Assembly: GCF_963855985.1 (NCBI RefSeq)
Contig: NC_087091.1
Span: forward strand, 11,786,154-11,850,153
Length of the DNA: 64,000 nt
Reading direction: 5' to 3'
Source: Ostrinia nubilalis
Taxonomy: Eukaryota > Arthropoda > Insecta > Lepidoptera > Crambidae
A program made the translations under genes and the position numbers. The notes under the pieces are model-generated. The model saw only the letters and a program-made list of their open reading frames with translations, had not been told where the DNA came from and did not search any database. This document shows, in pieces, positions 1 through 11,429 of this stretch (position 1 is its first letter; each line of letters begins with the position of its first letter).

Positions 1-1581
1 TAAGTTATAATAAGTACCTATGATAGGTACTTAATAAAATTATTTACAGTAATATACAGTTTACTTATTTTTCAAGACCATGTTCCTATGTTAAAAACCC
101 GATGTATAACAACATTCTTCATACACATACCTAAAATGTATAGGTAGGCATTCGTACTTCATGTTCATTAATATTAGTCATAAATAAAAATTAAACAGTA
201 TCAAGATCATTTAATCCAATTTCCCCAGTATTGCACTCAACAAAGTTTATTTTCCCCATTTGCCATGAGTTTCTGGTACACCTATAACTACTCCTACTAA
301 ACTACCACCCATTCAATCATCATTGGTTTCAAAAAATGATGGCATTGACTTCGTGATCGATATCACAATCGATATTTAATGTAAATCGATAATCCTTAAT
401 CGATGTGTACGTGTAATCGAGTAAAGCTTACGCACATCACTAATGAAAAAGTTTCACGTCGAGTCGAGAGTCGATTTCCATCTCGGTAAAAAACATCTAG
501 GCCAACCAAATTCCATAAATTTTGAAGCAGGGAAAAGTTTATCTTCTTTGAAATTAAACAAACTGTTGCTAGCAATAATTCATAAACTATAATGCTATCT
601 CAATGTATTAGTATCAACGAGAATTTCAGGAAGTTTTTAAGGCGGTAACCACCATATAACCTAGAAGGACACAATCAAATAAGTTTTATCCGATGAAAAG
701 GTAACAGAGTGCCATCGAATGCTAAATCCACCTTTGCAGTATATGAACATATTACAAGACTATTTTCTCGAAAGATGTTGGTATCGACGTTATAGTTGGT
801 GAGTTAACTTATTGTATTTTTAGCACATTCGTTTTATTAGTCATTAGTTTGTACACGCCCACTGTTGCATGTCCACAAGTTGACTAGTTTTCCGTATTTT
901 CACAACTTTCGCACAAAACTTGCATATTTGCCTGATATCACTCAGTTTATTTATTTTGAGTATTGTAAACACAAAACAACTATGAAATAATAATTAAATT
1001 GTACATAAGTAGGTATAATATGTTTTATAGTTCCAAAAAACTTCTAAAATAAACTTTATACTATACAAGCTCGCTTAAAATAATTATGTATTTCAGATTT
1101 TCTAAATTTAAGGGAGGTGCTTATTTAATTTAAAAAAGCACATTCAAATTAGATTGTTCAGGTGCGGTAAAATCTTTTAATGGTCAATGTTTATTGGTGA
1201 ATTACTCTATATTAAGTTAATCTTAAAACCTTAATATAAAAGTCTTCACAACTTTATCATTCTTATTTATCTCAGTTGAATGCTTTACTTTTATTTCAAG
1301 GGAGGTATTTGCTCTGAATGCAAAAATAACTAAATGCACAGGTAGATGAAAAACAACACAAGAAATATTGTATATTTGAGTTATTGTTTGCATCAAATAT
1401 ATTTTTTAATTTATGCTAATATTAATAACAGATTCATAATGACGAAATTGCCACGAAGAGCCGCGTGGCATCCAAAGTGTTCAGATTTTTCATAACTTTT
1501 AATGAAAGATTTGTTAATCAAGTCTACTTGTTATTCCCTCTGACTTTAAACACTTCAGTAAAATTACTATTATAATTTATA

Positions 1582-1990
1582 CAGGGTGGAATTTTGTAAT
1601 GCCACCAGGAGGGAAGGTACTCTTAATACTGTCGATAGAAAATTTTACTCAAAGAAAACATTCCTTTATTTTTGAAAAGAAACAGAACTGCATTCAAAGA
1701 TTTCCAAAAATTTGCTTGCCAGACCCGAGAATCGAACCAACTCAAATCTGTTAAAAATTACACCTGTATTTTTATTGCATCAATCGTTCTTCAATAATTA
1801 CAAATCTTAAATAATTGACATAATTATTTACAGAAAATTGTAGTATAAAAGTGGTAAATTGTCGAAAATTTTTCGGAAATCTTTGAATGCAGTTCTTTTT
1901 CTTTTCAAAAATAAAATAATGTTTTCTTTGAGTAAAATTTTTTATCTACAGTATTAAGAGTACTTGGTGGCATCACAAAATTCCACCCTG
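1582..1990. mobile_element. Fold-back MITE, Tc1/mariner type (TA target)
   Basis: The element begins CAGGGTGGAATTTTGT and ends with the inverse, and is flanked by TA on both sides (1580-1581 and 1991-1992). The two arms pair over most of their length, including the inverted copies of the segment around TTTGAATGCAGTTC. It has no coding capacity. A TA target and CAGGGTG termini are known for non-autonomous Tc1/mariner relatives in insects; family assignment is inferred from these alone. Confidence 0.75.
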
Positions 1991-4725
1991 TATATGTCTT
2001 TAAGCCTTCAATAAAATTTGATTATATTGCAATAGATGCCATTCCAATAGAATGTGTTTCTTAAACCTAACCATGAGAATTGACACTACTTATCACTGAT
2101 AAAATTCAATTCCAGTCCCAAATCTGATGTCTGGTCATCATTTAACTCTTAATTTTCTTTACTAAAATATCACAAATTATTTCAAGTAAATTCTTTTTTT
2201 TTTACATTACTTAACAGTATTTTTTAATGAAACTTACTATTTAATTATTATTTTTTTATTCCTTAATATATTAAATAGGAATTTAGATTATTTTTACATA
2301 ATATTAATTTGGCTTAACTTTAATTTATCTTTTCCATAAAAAGTAGGTAAGTAGGACCTTCAGTGAATATAAAACTTTGAAAAATTTAGCCACATAGATT
2401 TATAATTTGTCATTCTTCACCAGTCAATCCTGTAGCACTTGTAATGGAAATATTTGCTTTACTACAAAAATAATAATATTTATTATGTACCTACTACAAA
2501 AATAGTAATAATAACTATTTAATATAATAGCAATACAGTGGTAAATATTTCAATTTCTTATTTTTGCTAAGCAGTAGATACCTAATACTGATCACAACCA
2601 TGTCTATATCTATTTATTTTAACTTTTCCTTTCAAAATAGATTTTTAAATCTTAATTTAAGTCTATACCTAGAAGCTAAAGACAATAGACAATCTATTGT
2701 TTGAGGGTCAGACCTGAGGTCCTGCTTGTCGTCAAAAGTTGTTTATGAGCATAGATGTTTAGATAAATATTTTGTCACTTCCTTTGTAAAATTTGTTTTC
2801 TTGTCTAAAAGTTTGTTTGTTTCCTTAAATGTAGAGGATGTTGACAAACGTCGACATCTTTTTTTTTTTCATGTAAATTTTAAGTAGCAAGGTTACCAAT
2901 TGCCTTTTTCGTCAATACGTGCGTGTATGCTCACCCACCATTACACACATCCTGCCTAGTGCTTTATAGGGACACCATATCACATGCATATCAGCCCCAT
3001 AGGGTAAAAGTACCGCTTTTGGCCATTTTTAAGGTATTTTTTTGTTACTTGATTGACCTTAAATGTTGAATTAGTATAGTTAACTAATTAAAAAATACGA
3101 ATACTAATTAAAAATAGCAGTGTATATTTTAAAAATTTTAATCATTATGTCACAACAAATTATGTTTGTTTTAGTGTGTTAACAAGATTAATTGAATGCT
3201 TAATTATGGTATCTCATTAAGTTGCATTAAAATGTAACCGGAATTAGGTATTCAAGTATTTATTAAAAGCCAACACTGACAAAACAATTGTTCTACAATC
3301 TTCTAGAAGTATAATAGATAATGTGCGTCATTGACTAATTAATTAGTTATTATTTTCCATTTATTTCCGTTTATTAAGAGTCATATTTCTCAAAAAGGTG
3401 TATTTTATAGGAAATAGTACTTTATGTAGTGCTAGTCGGCGATTTCTTTTGTTCCTAATTATTTTTTCATAAAATAAAATACACTGGAATTTAAAGCTCT
3501 ATCTAAGACTTCTTCAAAAACAGTCGTTTTCGGCCGTAGATAGGGTCTGTAAATATGTTAGATCTTGTTAACCGGAAACAATCCCATAAAAATAATGCAA
3601 TAGATATTTTTTCTTGTTTTTAAATCGGAATCCTTCTGAAAAAACTTATATTTGTATTGAACAATGATTTACTCTTATCGTGGTTCAATTTAAATCCGAT
3701 CGTGTTGTCGTTAAAATTTTACAACACAAAACAATGTAATTCACTACATAGTAAATTATAGGATTTTTTCGTTTAGTCGTGATTCTGGTAATCGTCAGTA
3801 AAAATAATATTTTATACAATATAATAAGTAAAATGTATACTGTGTGTTTTCTGTAAATAGATCTCTTAACAATATTATAGGCCTGATTATGAAAAAGCTC
3901 TCGTTTTTTTCTCAGACACATTAAAAACATTATGAGAATAATTTCAAATTGACAAGGCTGAAAAAACAAGGCTTCTAAAAATTTATATTTATCTGTATTA
4001 TATTATTTTATGTGACAGATACAAAATCTGAGCGTGTGAAGCTTAATACATATTATACGTATAAATACATAGCTAGTTAGGTTACCGTTAGCCTCTATCA
4101 AATAAAAAAAGCGAATTCATCATCTCATACCACAAAAACTAAAAAAAAACACAAGAAACATTATAATTAAATCGATAACTTGTTCGACTTACCAAAAAAA
4201 AAAATTATTTATTTGTCTTATATTTCAGATTGCATCTAGTGTAGTCAACGATTGCTGTGATATCTACCGGTTAAATTTGTGAGTTTTCTTTTATTTCTTA
4301 TCCTAATTTTACAGCACTAAATCTCAAAAAATGTACTTATCCAGGAATTTACGCGATCTACCAATATTAGTTGTGGGAAGCTTGATGCGGTTTTTTCAGT
4401 ATTAAGTCTTCTTATCTAACATCTTTTTACAAACTATTCATCATTATACATCTTACATATTCATTAAGTTTTACATTATTAAAATACCTTTTCATTGTGT
4501 GACGTGTGTAGAGATGACGATGGAGTTTCTTATTTTTAGAAATTGTACTGTTATTGTAAAAAGGTGACACCAGATTAACAAGATATTAATACAACTCAAC
4601 TACCTATCCTGTGTGAAGTCTAAAGTTAACATTGTTTTTTATGTTAATAAGTTTTAATCTGTAAAATCATTTAGTAAAACATACTAACGGACCCCGCGAG
4701 TTCGTACACCTGATTTTTTTTCTTA

Positions 4726-4843
4726 GGCTGAGTTGCACCACCTAACTTTGACAGTAACTTTGACGATATCAGGTGTTTTTTGTGTGGAGTTTGACACATT
4801 TTTGACGTTTGCTAAAGTTAAAATAAGATGGTGCAACCCAGCC
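4726..4843. mobile_element. 118-bp MITE, PIF/Harbinger-like (TTA target)
   Basis: Terminal inverted repeat GGCTGAGTTGCACCA with the inverse at the other end, flanked by TTA on both sides (4723-4725 and 4844-4846). A three-base TTA/TAA target is characteristic of PIF/Harbinger elements. Two related copies lie in the arms of the fold-back at 32227-33612. Confidence 0.75.
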
Positions 4844-5499
4844 TTAATATCACATACATTTACCTCTAAACTTTTCCAATCAATCAAGATCTCGCTATTT
4901 TAAGACAACGCGCAACGTCCAACATAGGGGTTAGTTAGGCTTTATCTTAGGATCTAAATACTATTCGAAAAAATATACCCCGGATCGTTAGGGTTTTTAT
5001 ATTTTTATACGTGTCCAGTACCTACTTATTATCTGTCTTGACGGACAAATAATTGAAATTTTGTCCTCTAGCAGCTAGAGGAGAGGAGCTAGAGTCTAGC
5101 TTATTATTATACAGTGTGAGTCACGATAAATTGCACATAATGAAATTAGGTGAAACTAGACCTATTTTTATCGACAAAAAAGAGGTCAAATTTTTTATGA
5201 GTTTTTTTATTTTTTATAGAATTTTTTTTCTTCGTGACATACTGTATTAATTATCCCCAGTCCCACTGTTCCACTGTCCACAAAGTAGTTTTCAAGTCCT
5301 TAGATGCCTTAAGCGTTAAAAAAAATCTTGACAATATAATTCATTAGGCTCCTAGATCATAAAATTAGTCCTTGATTGATTTTTGTTTTAAATGAATGGT
5401 CAGAATCACACTAAGACTTAGTCTTTCTAGAATAATAAATAAATTAATTAGTTAATGGAAACTTCCAGCCTCATTAGAGTAGTGATGAGGCTTCGCGTT

Positions 5500-5700
5500 G
5501 GGTCTGGAACGGTGGCCGACCGGTCCCTTATTCCGCAACCGAGATGCGGTACGATGACGCATGAGGTCCGCGTGACGCAGGCGAGGCCCGGCGCTGGTGG
5601 CGGCCGGCGCACGCGCCTCCAGTCACTGTCCACCGCGCACCACCAGCGCGCGCACCACATATCGATACGATACGCGAAAGTCGGACGTTCGCATTTTTTA
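5500..5700 (+). promoter_or_regulatory. GC-rich promoter region of the elongase gene, with a DRE box
   Basis: This is a short CpG-rich island in AT-rich surroundings. It contains the palindrome TATCGATA (5660-5667), the core of the DRE element bound by DREF at many insect housekeeping promoters. No clear TATA box is visible. Transcription probably starts shortly downstream, near the initiator-like TTGCATTC around 5702-5709. The link to the elongase is inferred: a perfect donor follows at 5778, and the next plus-strand exon that fits is at 19056. Confidence 0.5.
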
Positions 5701-5777
5701 TTTTGCATTCAATAGGCGCCTTCGAACTCCTTTAGAAAGGCTCTCATCCTTTTTGATCGCCGTTACACATCCGTTCT
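5700..5777 (+). other. Probable noncoding exon 1 (5' UTR) of the elongase gene
   Basis: A short stretch directly after the CpG-rich promoter, ending in the consensus donor GTAAGT at 5778. It contains no ATG in frame with the elongase. Its 5' end is only estimated. If it joins the acceptor at 19055, intron 1 is 13.3 kb long, which is common for first introns in Lepidoptera. A transcript read would settle it; another first exon inside the intron remains possible. Confidence 0.45.
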
Positions 5778-8700
5778 GTAAGTAGCACTCCTTTACTATA
5801 CTATAACTGATTACAATTATTTATTATGCTGACTCTATCAAATGTCAGATTAACACATTTGTAACAATTGACACAAATACTTAAGTAAACTGGTTTAAGA
5901 TTTGGTCACTCATATTCTCAAGTTGTTTATTTATTTAGGTAAAAAATTAACAAGTTGCAATATATTCGCACATATAAAACAGCTATAAATTCTATCATAA
6001 AAGCGTTAACTGCTTTCCAGTAAAACCATTAATCATAATTAAGATTAAAATGAAAACAATAAACCTGAGGAGTAATTAAAGTTTAATATTCATTCAAGAC
6101 AGTTGTCAATTTAATTACTAAACTTCAAATAACTTTATAAAATGGAAACCGTTCGTGCAATATGCATTAACAGATGCGTCCGGTATTTCTTTACGTAAAG
6201 TCCAAAGTCAAAAGTGAATAAAAGTTTTACCTCGTTACCCTATTGGTTAATTTGATTTGCCAAAAAATTTACGAATCACTGTTTTACCAACCACTCAGAT
6301 ACTGTTGAAATCCTTAATCACATAAAAGTTACTATATTTTTATGCAATATTGATAGTTGTGTGCACGTAAAACTTCATAACCTGAAGTTTATAGTTCTTA
6401 AGTATTGCCCGTGCGCAGCGCAAAACCACTTCATGGCTCACATTAAGCACTTCACTGTACTATTCAAACTTTGTCATTGGCAAAGCAAAATATATCTTCT
6501 GATATCCTTTGAATTGTGCATGCTAGTGTATGTCATTTCAAAGTATCTTGAACACATTCATATCAGATTGAAATTATATTCACAGAGCAAAGAGCCGCCG
6601 GCCGTGTGAAATAATATAAAATATCTTGATGAAGGAGACTCCTTCAGAAAGTTAATTTTCCATCCAATTGTTATGTTTGTAGACATAAATAAATTATTTG
6701 GCCAATATCATTCGTAAAGTAAAAACGATACGATACGAACCGGTGAATTATGATCGATTTAACTGGATTATAAAACACCCAACTTCCGCGTTAAGGGTAT
6801 TATTCTATAACTTGAACTTGTTAGTGTAAGCTTATCAATCATAACCACCATAATACGTACGCATAATATAAAAATCTTTAATATCCAGTTTTGCGGTTGC
6901 TTCTTTCCCCTTAAGGTTAACGTTGTACTTATCTGCCTAAATATTATACTGACACACTGTCAAACATTAATTTCAATTACACTTATATTTTGTAATTAAA
7001 TCCAAACGATAACCTTTGCTCTGTAATATTGATTACTTTTTATCAAACCTCAAAGCGATTTTTTTACTTCAGTTAGACCTTTACCTTTATCTGATACCCG
7101 GTGCTAGTTGTCCAATGTTTGTAAACATATTATTTTGGTCAAGTTCATCTCTATTATAATACCAGCTGTTAAACTTTTATTTTTTGTTTCTTTATATTTT
7201 TGTTGGATTATTCTCTTTTGTTTTTTGTTTCTTTCTGAAAACAGTAACTGAAACCATACTCAAAGTTAAATCTCCAGTACCTATTTTACGTTTTTAGATC
7301 TAACCGTAATTGTTTCTCAGCTAATTGATTCTGAACTTACAATATTTTTTTAAATAATGGCTAGTAGACAATAACGAAGTTGAGATCGAGGATTTTGTCG
7401 GTGAAACAAATTCATCCATCTGTTACCGATTACCTCATGTGACGAAGTTTCAATTAATTGTCGACGTAACGATTACGATTGGTCAAGGTTTCCGAAACCA
7501 ACGTGAATTTAGAACTGTTTACCGGTTACGGTTGGTATTTTTTAATCAAAATTAATGGTTTTCTCAATTTTATTAATTGTGTTTTCATTTGTTGTAGTTT
7601 GGCATAATGGCCCCAGTTTGCGAATGAGCGTTAATTTTTAAATCAATTAGGTGCTGTGAATCATTAAGGCACAACTAAAACAATATTTTGCACATTAATA
7701 AAATGTACAGGCTTTCATTTCAAGGGAAAATAGCTTCATTTAGTTTGGGACCGGAATCAAAATACTCCTGTACTTATATCTGTTTAATGTATAACAATAA
7801 CGTCATACTTTTTTCTACGCATCGACGTTCAAATCAGCGTCAATACAATAACATAATCTAGTTATGCGGCGGCTATTAAAAGACAATTATTGAACATGCG
7901 TGGTTATTCTGTAATTATATATTTATAAGTTACTAACCTTTTATCCGCGGCTCTACTAGCGTTAATGTCGGGCGTTAGCAGCGTCATATACAGACCGGCA
8001 CATTTATTTATTTTATTTAAGAGAGAACACTACTACAGAGAACTTTTTTTTTGTCGCAAAATAGCATCTGTTACAACCACATAAGAAGCCATAGTGCTTA
8101 GCTTGTTATGCTGTTGTTGTAGTGATAAGAACTCGACACCGCAGACTTTAATCCGTTCGAAAAAAGAGACGATGCAAAATCCTTATTCACATATCCCAAA
8201 AAGGGTTGAACGATATGTTTATACTAGACTTATTTTGCAGTAGAGTTCAAAACAGAAAATCCTAATCCTATCGTGTCGACAACAAACCTATACAATGTCA
8301 GCCCAAAACTAATCTGTGCCTGCCACAAACTTGAACTAATTCACCTGGTAACAGCAACTGAGGACTTGTCAAGCTCGGTATTAATATTTATGTCAAACAG
8401 GGAAGACATCAGTGTCCGGTCAAATGCCCCCATTAGCGTTGAATGAAAAAAAAACTGATTCTCATGAAAAAAAGTCATCTTGTTTTCTTTATTGCATGCT
8501 AAGGTGTATTTAGCGAAACATGGACTTTATTTTATGTATATTTGACCATCATTATGTTACCTGTTTCTGGCAAATAAAAAAATTTGAATTTGAATAAATT
8601 TTCTGCAAATAGGCTTTGTCGTATCATTTACCGATGAAGTTCTTCGAGTGTCTTTTAATCGTGAAATAAATCCTACCAGCTAACAAGTGTCGCGCTGCCT

Positions 8701-8922
8701 TAATAGGCTTATTATAATTCCTGTCAACTACCGGTCAGTCGATTTGATGCCTTTGTTGATTTGTCCATGTTCTGTTATATAACATTAGCTAAGGTTTCGC
8801 GCAGCACCAATTGATCATCGCTGCATATCGATGACTTGCACAAGAGACCGCGCAGACGTCATGGGGGACACCGCGACCCGCCGCGTTCCATCCTCCGTGT
8901 AATTGACTGCCATTTTATCAAC
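5778..8922. other. Left part of intron 1, no gene seen
   Basis: AT-rich sequence with no coding exon that I can support. At about 8545-8600 an AATAAA-rich tail with repeats of TTTGAATTTGAA resembles the 3' end of a LINE, but it is too short to classify. Confidence 0.5.
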
Positions 8923-8930
8923 GTTTGCGC

Positions 8931-9391
8931 CAGGGTAGGGTTGCCAGGTCAAAAATCACAAAAGCCGGACTTTGTGTTTCATTTGGCCGGACATTTTACC
9001 CTAAAAGCCGGATATGTAACGGGGGGGGGGGGGTGCAACTAGTGTCAGCTCATAAGTGAGTACTATCATCATCGGTTGCTAACCAACATCCTGATGCGTG
9101 CGCTTCAATGATTCTGTGGCTTGACTTTCGCCTGGCGCGGCAACAAAATAAAAAGCCGGACAGGCCGGACAAGGCAATATTTAGCCGGACGCCTGGCAAC
9201 CCTACGCCAGGGGTTCCCAAACTTACTTTATCTACTGCCCACTTTGAGAAATCAAGTTTTTCACCTACTCAAAAACCACTAACTTCAAACGCCCCGATTT
9301 TTTTCTGGGTCTCTTAGCGCCCCCCTAGGGGCTAACCTGCCTACCTCCAGCGCCCACAAGGGGGCAATCTCGCCCACTTTGGGAAAGGCTG
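8931..9391. mobile_element. hAT-like MITE, interrupted by a second hAT-like MITE
   Basis: The element begins CAGGGGTTCCCAAA and ends TTTGGGAAAGGCTG. Flanks are GTTTGCGC (8923-8930) and GTTTACGC (9392-9399), an eight-base duplication with one mismatch, as expected for hAT. A second element (8936-9204) has landed five bases inside its left end. The one mismatch suggests this outer element is the older one. Confidence 0.7.
8936..9204. mobile_element. 269-bp hAT-like MITE nested in another hAT-like MITE
   Basis: Terminal inverted repeat TAGGGTTGCCAGG and its inverse, with a perfect eight-base target duplication CGCCAGGG at 8928-8935 and 9205-9212. It contains several GCCGGACA-like repeats and a run of about 13 G near 9020. 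It encodes nothing. The perfect duplication indicates a younger insertion than its host. Confidence 0.8.
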
Positions 9392-10195
9392 GTTTACGCG
9401 CACACAGTACATCGTGTCGAAATTAGGCCGCAAACAAAACCTGACAAGTGTGTGGCCGTGCCGGACCACGATGTAGGTAGAGTTAGAGGTTTCTAAGGTT
9501 GTTGCTAGATCATAAAATTTCAAATCTTACGTCAATAAACGTGAAATAAAAAGAACAACGTTACAACAAACTCTAATATCCTAAATAACGTTTTGCGTCT
9601 GCGTGAAGTTCAAAAACCTTAATTCCCAAATATTTTTTTACAATGGTAGATAGAGCCTTTAATCTCTGTATCAATCTCGCGTAAACCTTTATAATACTTA
9701 TGTATATAATAATAAAACGCTGTACTAATTTATTCATCAAATACCAATAAATACCCATTTAGCATATCTAGCTTGTTCTAGTTGTGCTAAAAATATAATT
9801 TCTGAGACCAAAATAATTATATTATTATGTGGTTTTACATTGTCAATAATCGATGATTTAATAATTTGTGTTACTTTTAGTTTAGTAGTCTTTGATAGAA
9901 GTACAACATCATTTTGAGAAAATTGGCAATGAAAATTTTTGCAATATTGTATGCTAAAGTAATTTGGATCAGTCCTTCTTATCAATTTGCTTTATTCGTT
10001 GGTTCGAGTTTTTTGTTCCGCACTCGTCTCTTCATTTCTTCAACTATAAAATAATTTTTAATCAACCCTAAATACTTTACTTATCCATGAAAAAGGGGTT
10101 CTAAAGGGCCCTCGCCTACGGCGACTTTTAGTAGCGATGCAGTCGCGCTGCTGTAGCGCGTTTATAGCGCGTTGGAATCACTTCTGTAGTGCGTT

Positions 10196-11420
10196 GCAAA
10201 TGCGACGCGCGTTAGTAGCGATGCTGTCGCGCGTTTCGTAAACGCGTGACAGCATTAGCAGCAGAAAAAAGTCGGCTAAAGGATCAAGGTCACGTTCAAA
10301 ACACAAAATGTTTGACATGCAATGCATGAAGATTCCTAATGATTTACATGTATTTAAAAACCCAGCTGCGTAAAAATTATCTGAAAAAATAGAAACAAGA
10401 CAACTTAGTATTCACAAATGTACGAGTACTCGAAGGCATCAATGTCCAGTTTTTTGTCAGTGTTAAGTACTTGATGCTCTATCTTTTCAATTAATTTTTT
10501 GCAAATGCGACGCGCGTTAGTAGCGATGCTGTCGCGCGTTTCGTAAACGCGTGACAGCATTAGCAGCAGAAAAAAGTCGGCTAAAGGATCAAGGTCACGT
10601 TCAAAACACAAAATGTTTGACATGCAATGCATGAAGATTCCTAATGATTTACATGTATTTAAAAACCCAGCTGCGTAAAAATTATCTGAAAAAATAGAAA
10701 CAAGACAACTTAGTATTCACAAATGTACGAGTACTCGAAGGCATCAATGTCCAGTTTTTTGTCAGTGTTAAGTACTTGATGCTCTATCTTTTCAATTAAT
10801 TTTTTGCAAATGCGACGCGCGTTAGTAGCGATGCTGTCGCGCGTTTCGTAAACGCGTGACAGCATTAGCAGCAGAAAAAAGTCGGCTAAAGGATCAAGGT
10901 CACGTTCAAAACACAAAATGTTTGACATGCAATGCATGAAGATTCCTAATGATTTACATGTATTTAAAAACCCAGCTGCGTAAAAATTAACTGAAAAAAT
11001 AGAAACAAGACAACTTAGTATTCACAAATGTACGAGTACCTACTCGAAGGCATCAATGTCCAGTTTTTTGTCAGTGTTAAGTACTTGATGCTCTATCTTT
11101 TCAATTAATTTTTTGCAAATGCGACGCGCGTTAGTAGCGATGCTGTCGCGCGTTTCGTAAACGCGTGACAGCATTAGCAGCAGAAAAAAGTCGGCTAAAG
11201 GATCAAGGTCACGTTCAAAACACAAAATGTTTGACATGCAATGCATGAAGATTCCTAATGATTTACATGTATTTAAAAACCCAGCTGCGTAAAAATTAAC
11301 TGAAAAAATAGAAACAAGACAACTTAGTATTCACAAATGTACGAGTACTCGAAGGCATCAATGTCCAGTTTTTTGTTAGTGTTAAGTACTTGATGCTCTA
11401 TCTTTTCAATAAATTTTTAG
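10196..11420. repeat. Tandem array, four copies of a ~305-bp unit
   Basis: Units start near 10196, 10501, 10806 and 11115, with spacings of 305, 305 and 309 bases and very few differences between copies. Each unit carries a GC-rich segment rich in GTAGCG and TCGCG motifs, followed by AT-rich sequence. On the minus strand the first two units hold the same 75-codon open frame and the others a shortened or altered version. The unit length is not a multiple of three, so the frames do not join, and I read them as noncoding. A related GC-rich motif cluster just to the left (10130-10195) and different sequence to the right suggest amplification within a larger unidentified transposon. Confidence 0.85.
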
Positions 11421-11429
11421 GCAGTTGGG

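Larger units (their letters stand above)
1..5450. other. Upstream intergenic DNA without a visible gene
   Basis: AT-rich sequence with stop codons in all frames and no convincing exon. It holds two small DNA transposons (entries at 1582 and 4726) and, at 356-404, four ATCGAT motifs in 49 bases. Nothing else is recognisable. Confidence 0.6.

Noticed and set aside
5448..5785. Overlapping open frames on both strands in the GC-rich block
   Set aside because: GC-rich DNA has few stops. Neither strand shows codon bias or a known motif, and the block reads better as promoter and 5' UTR.
10405..11246. Repeated 75-codon minus-strand frame as a gene family
   Set aside because: Identity between copies is explained by DNA-level tandem duplication. 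The unit length breaks the frame between copies.
10196..11420. CRISPR array
   Set aside because: Four long, nearly identical 305-bp units without variable spacers, in an animal genome.
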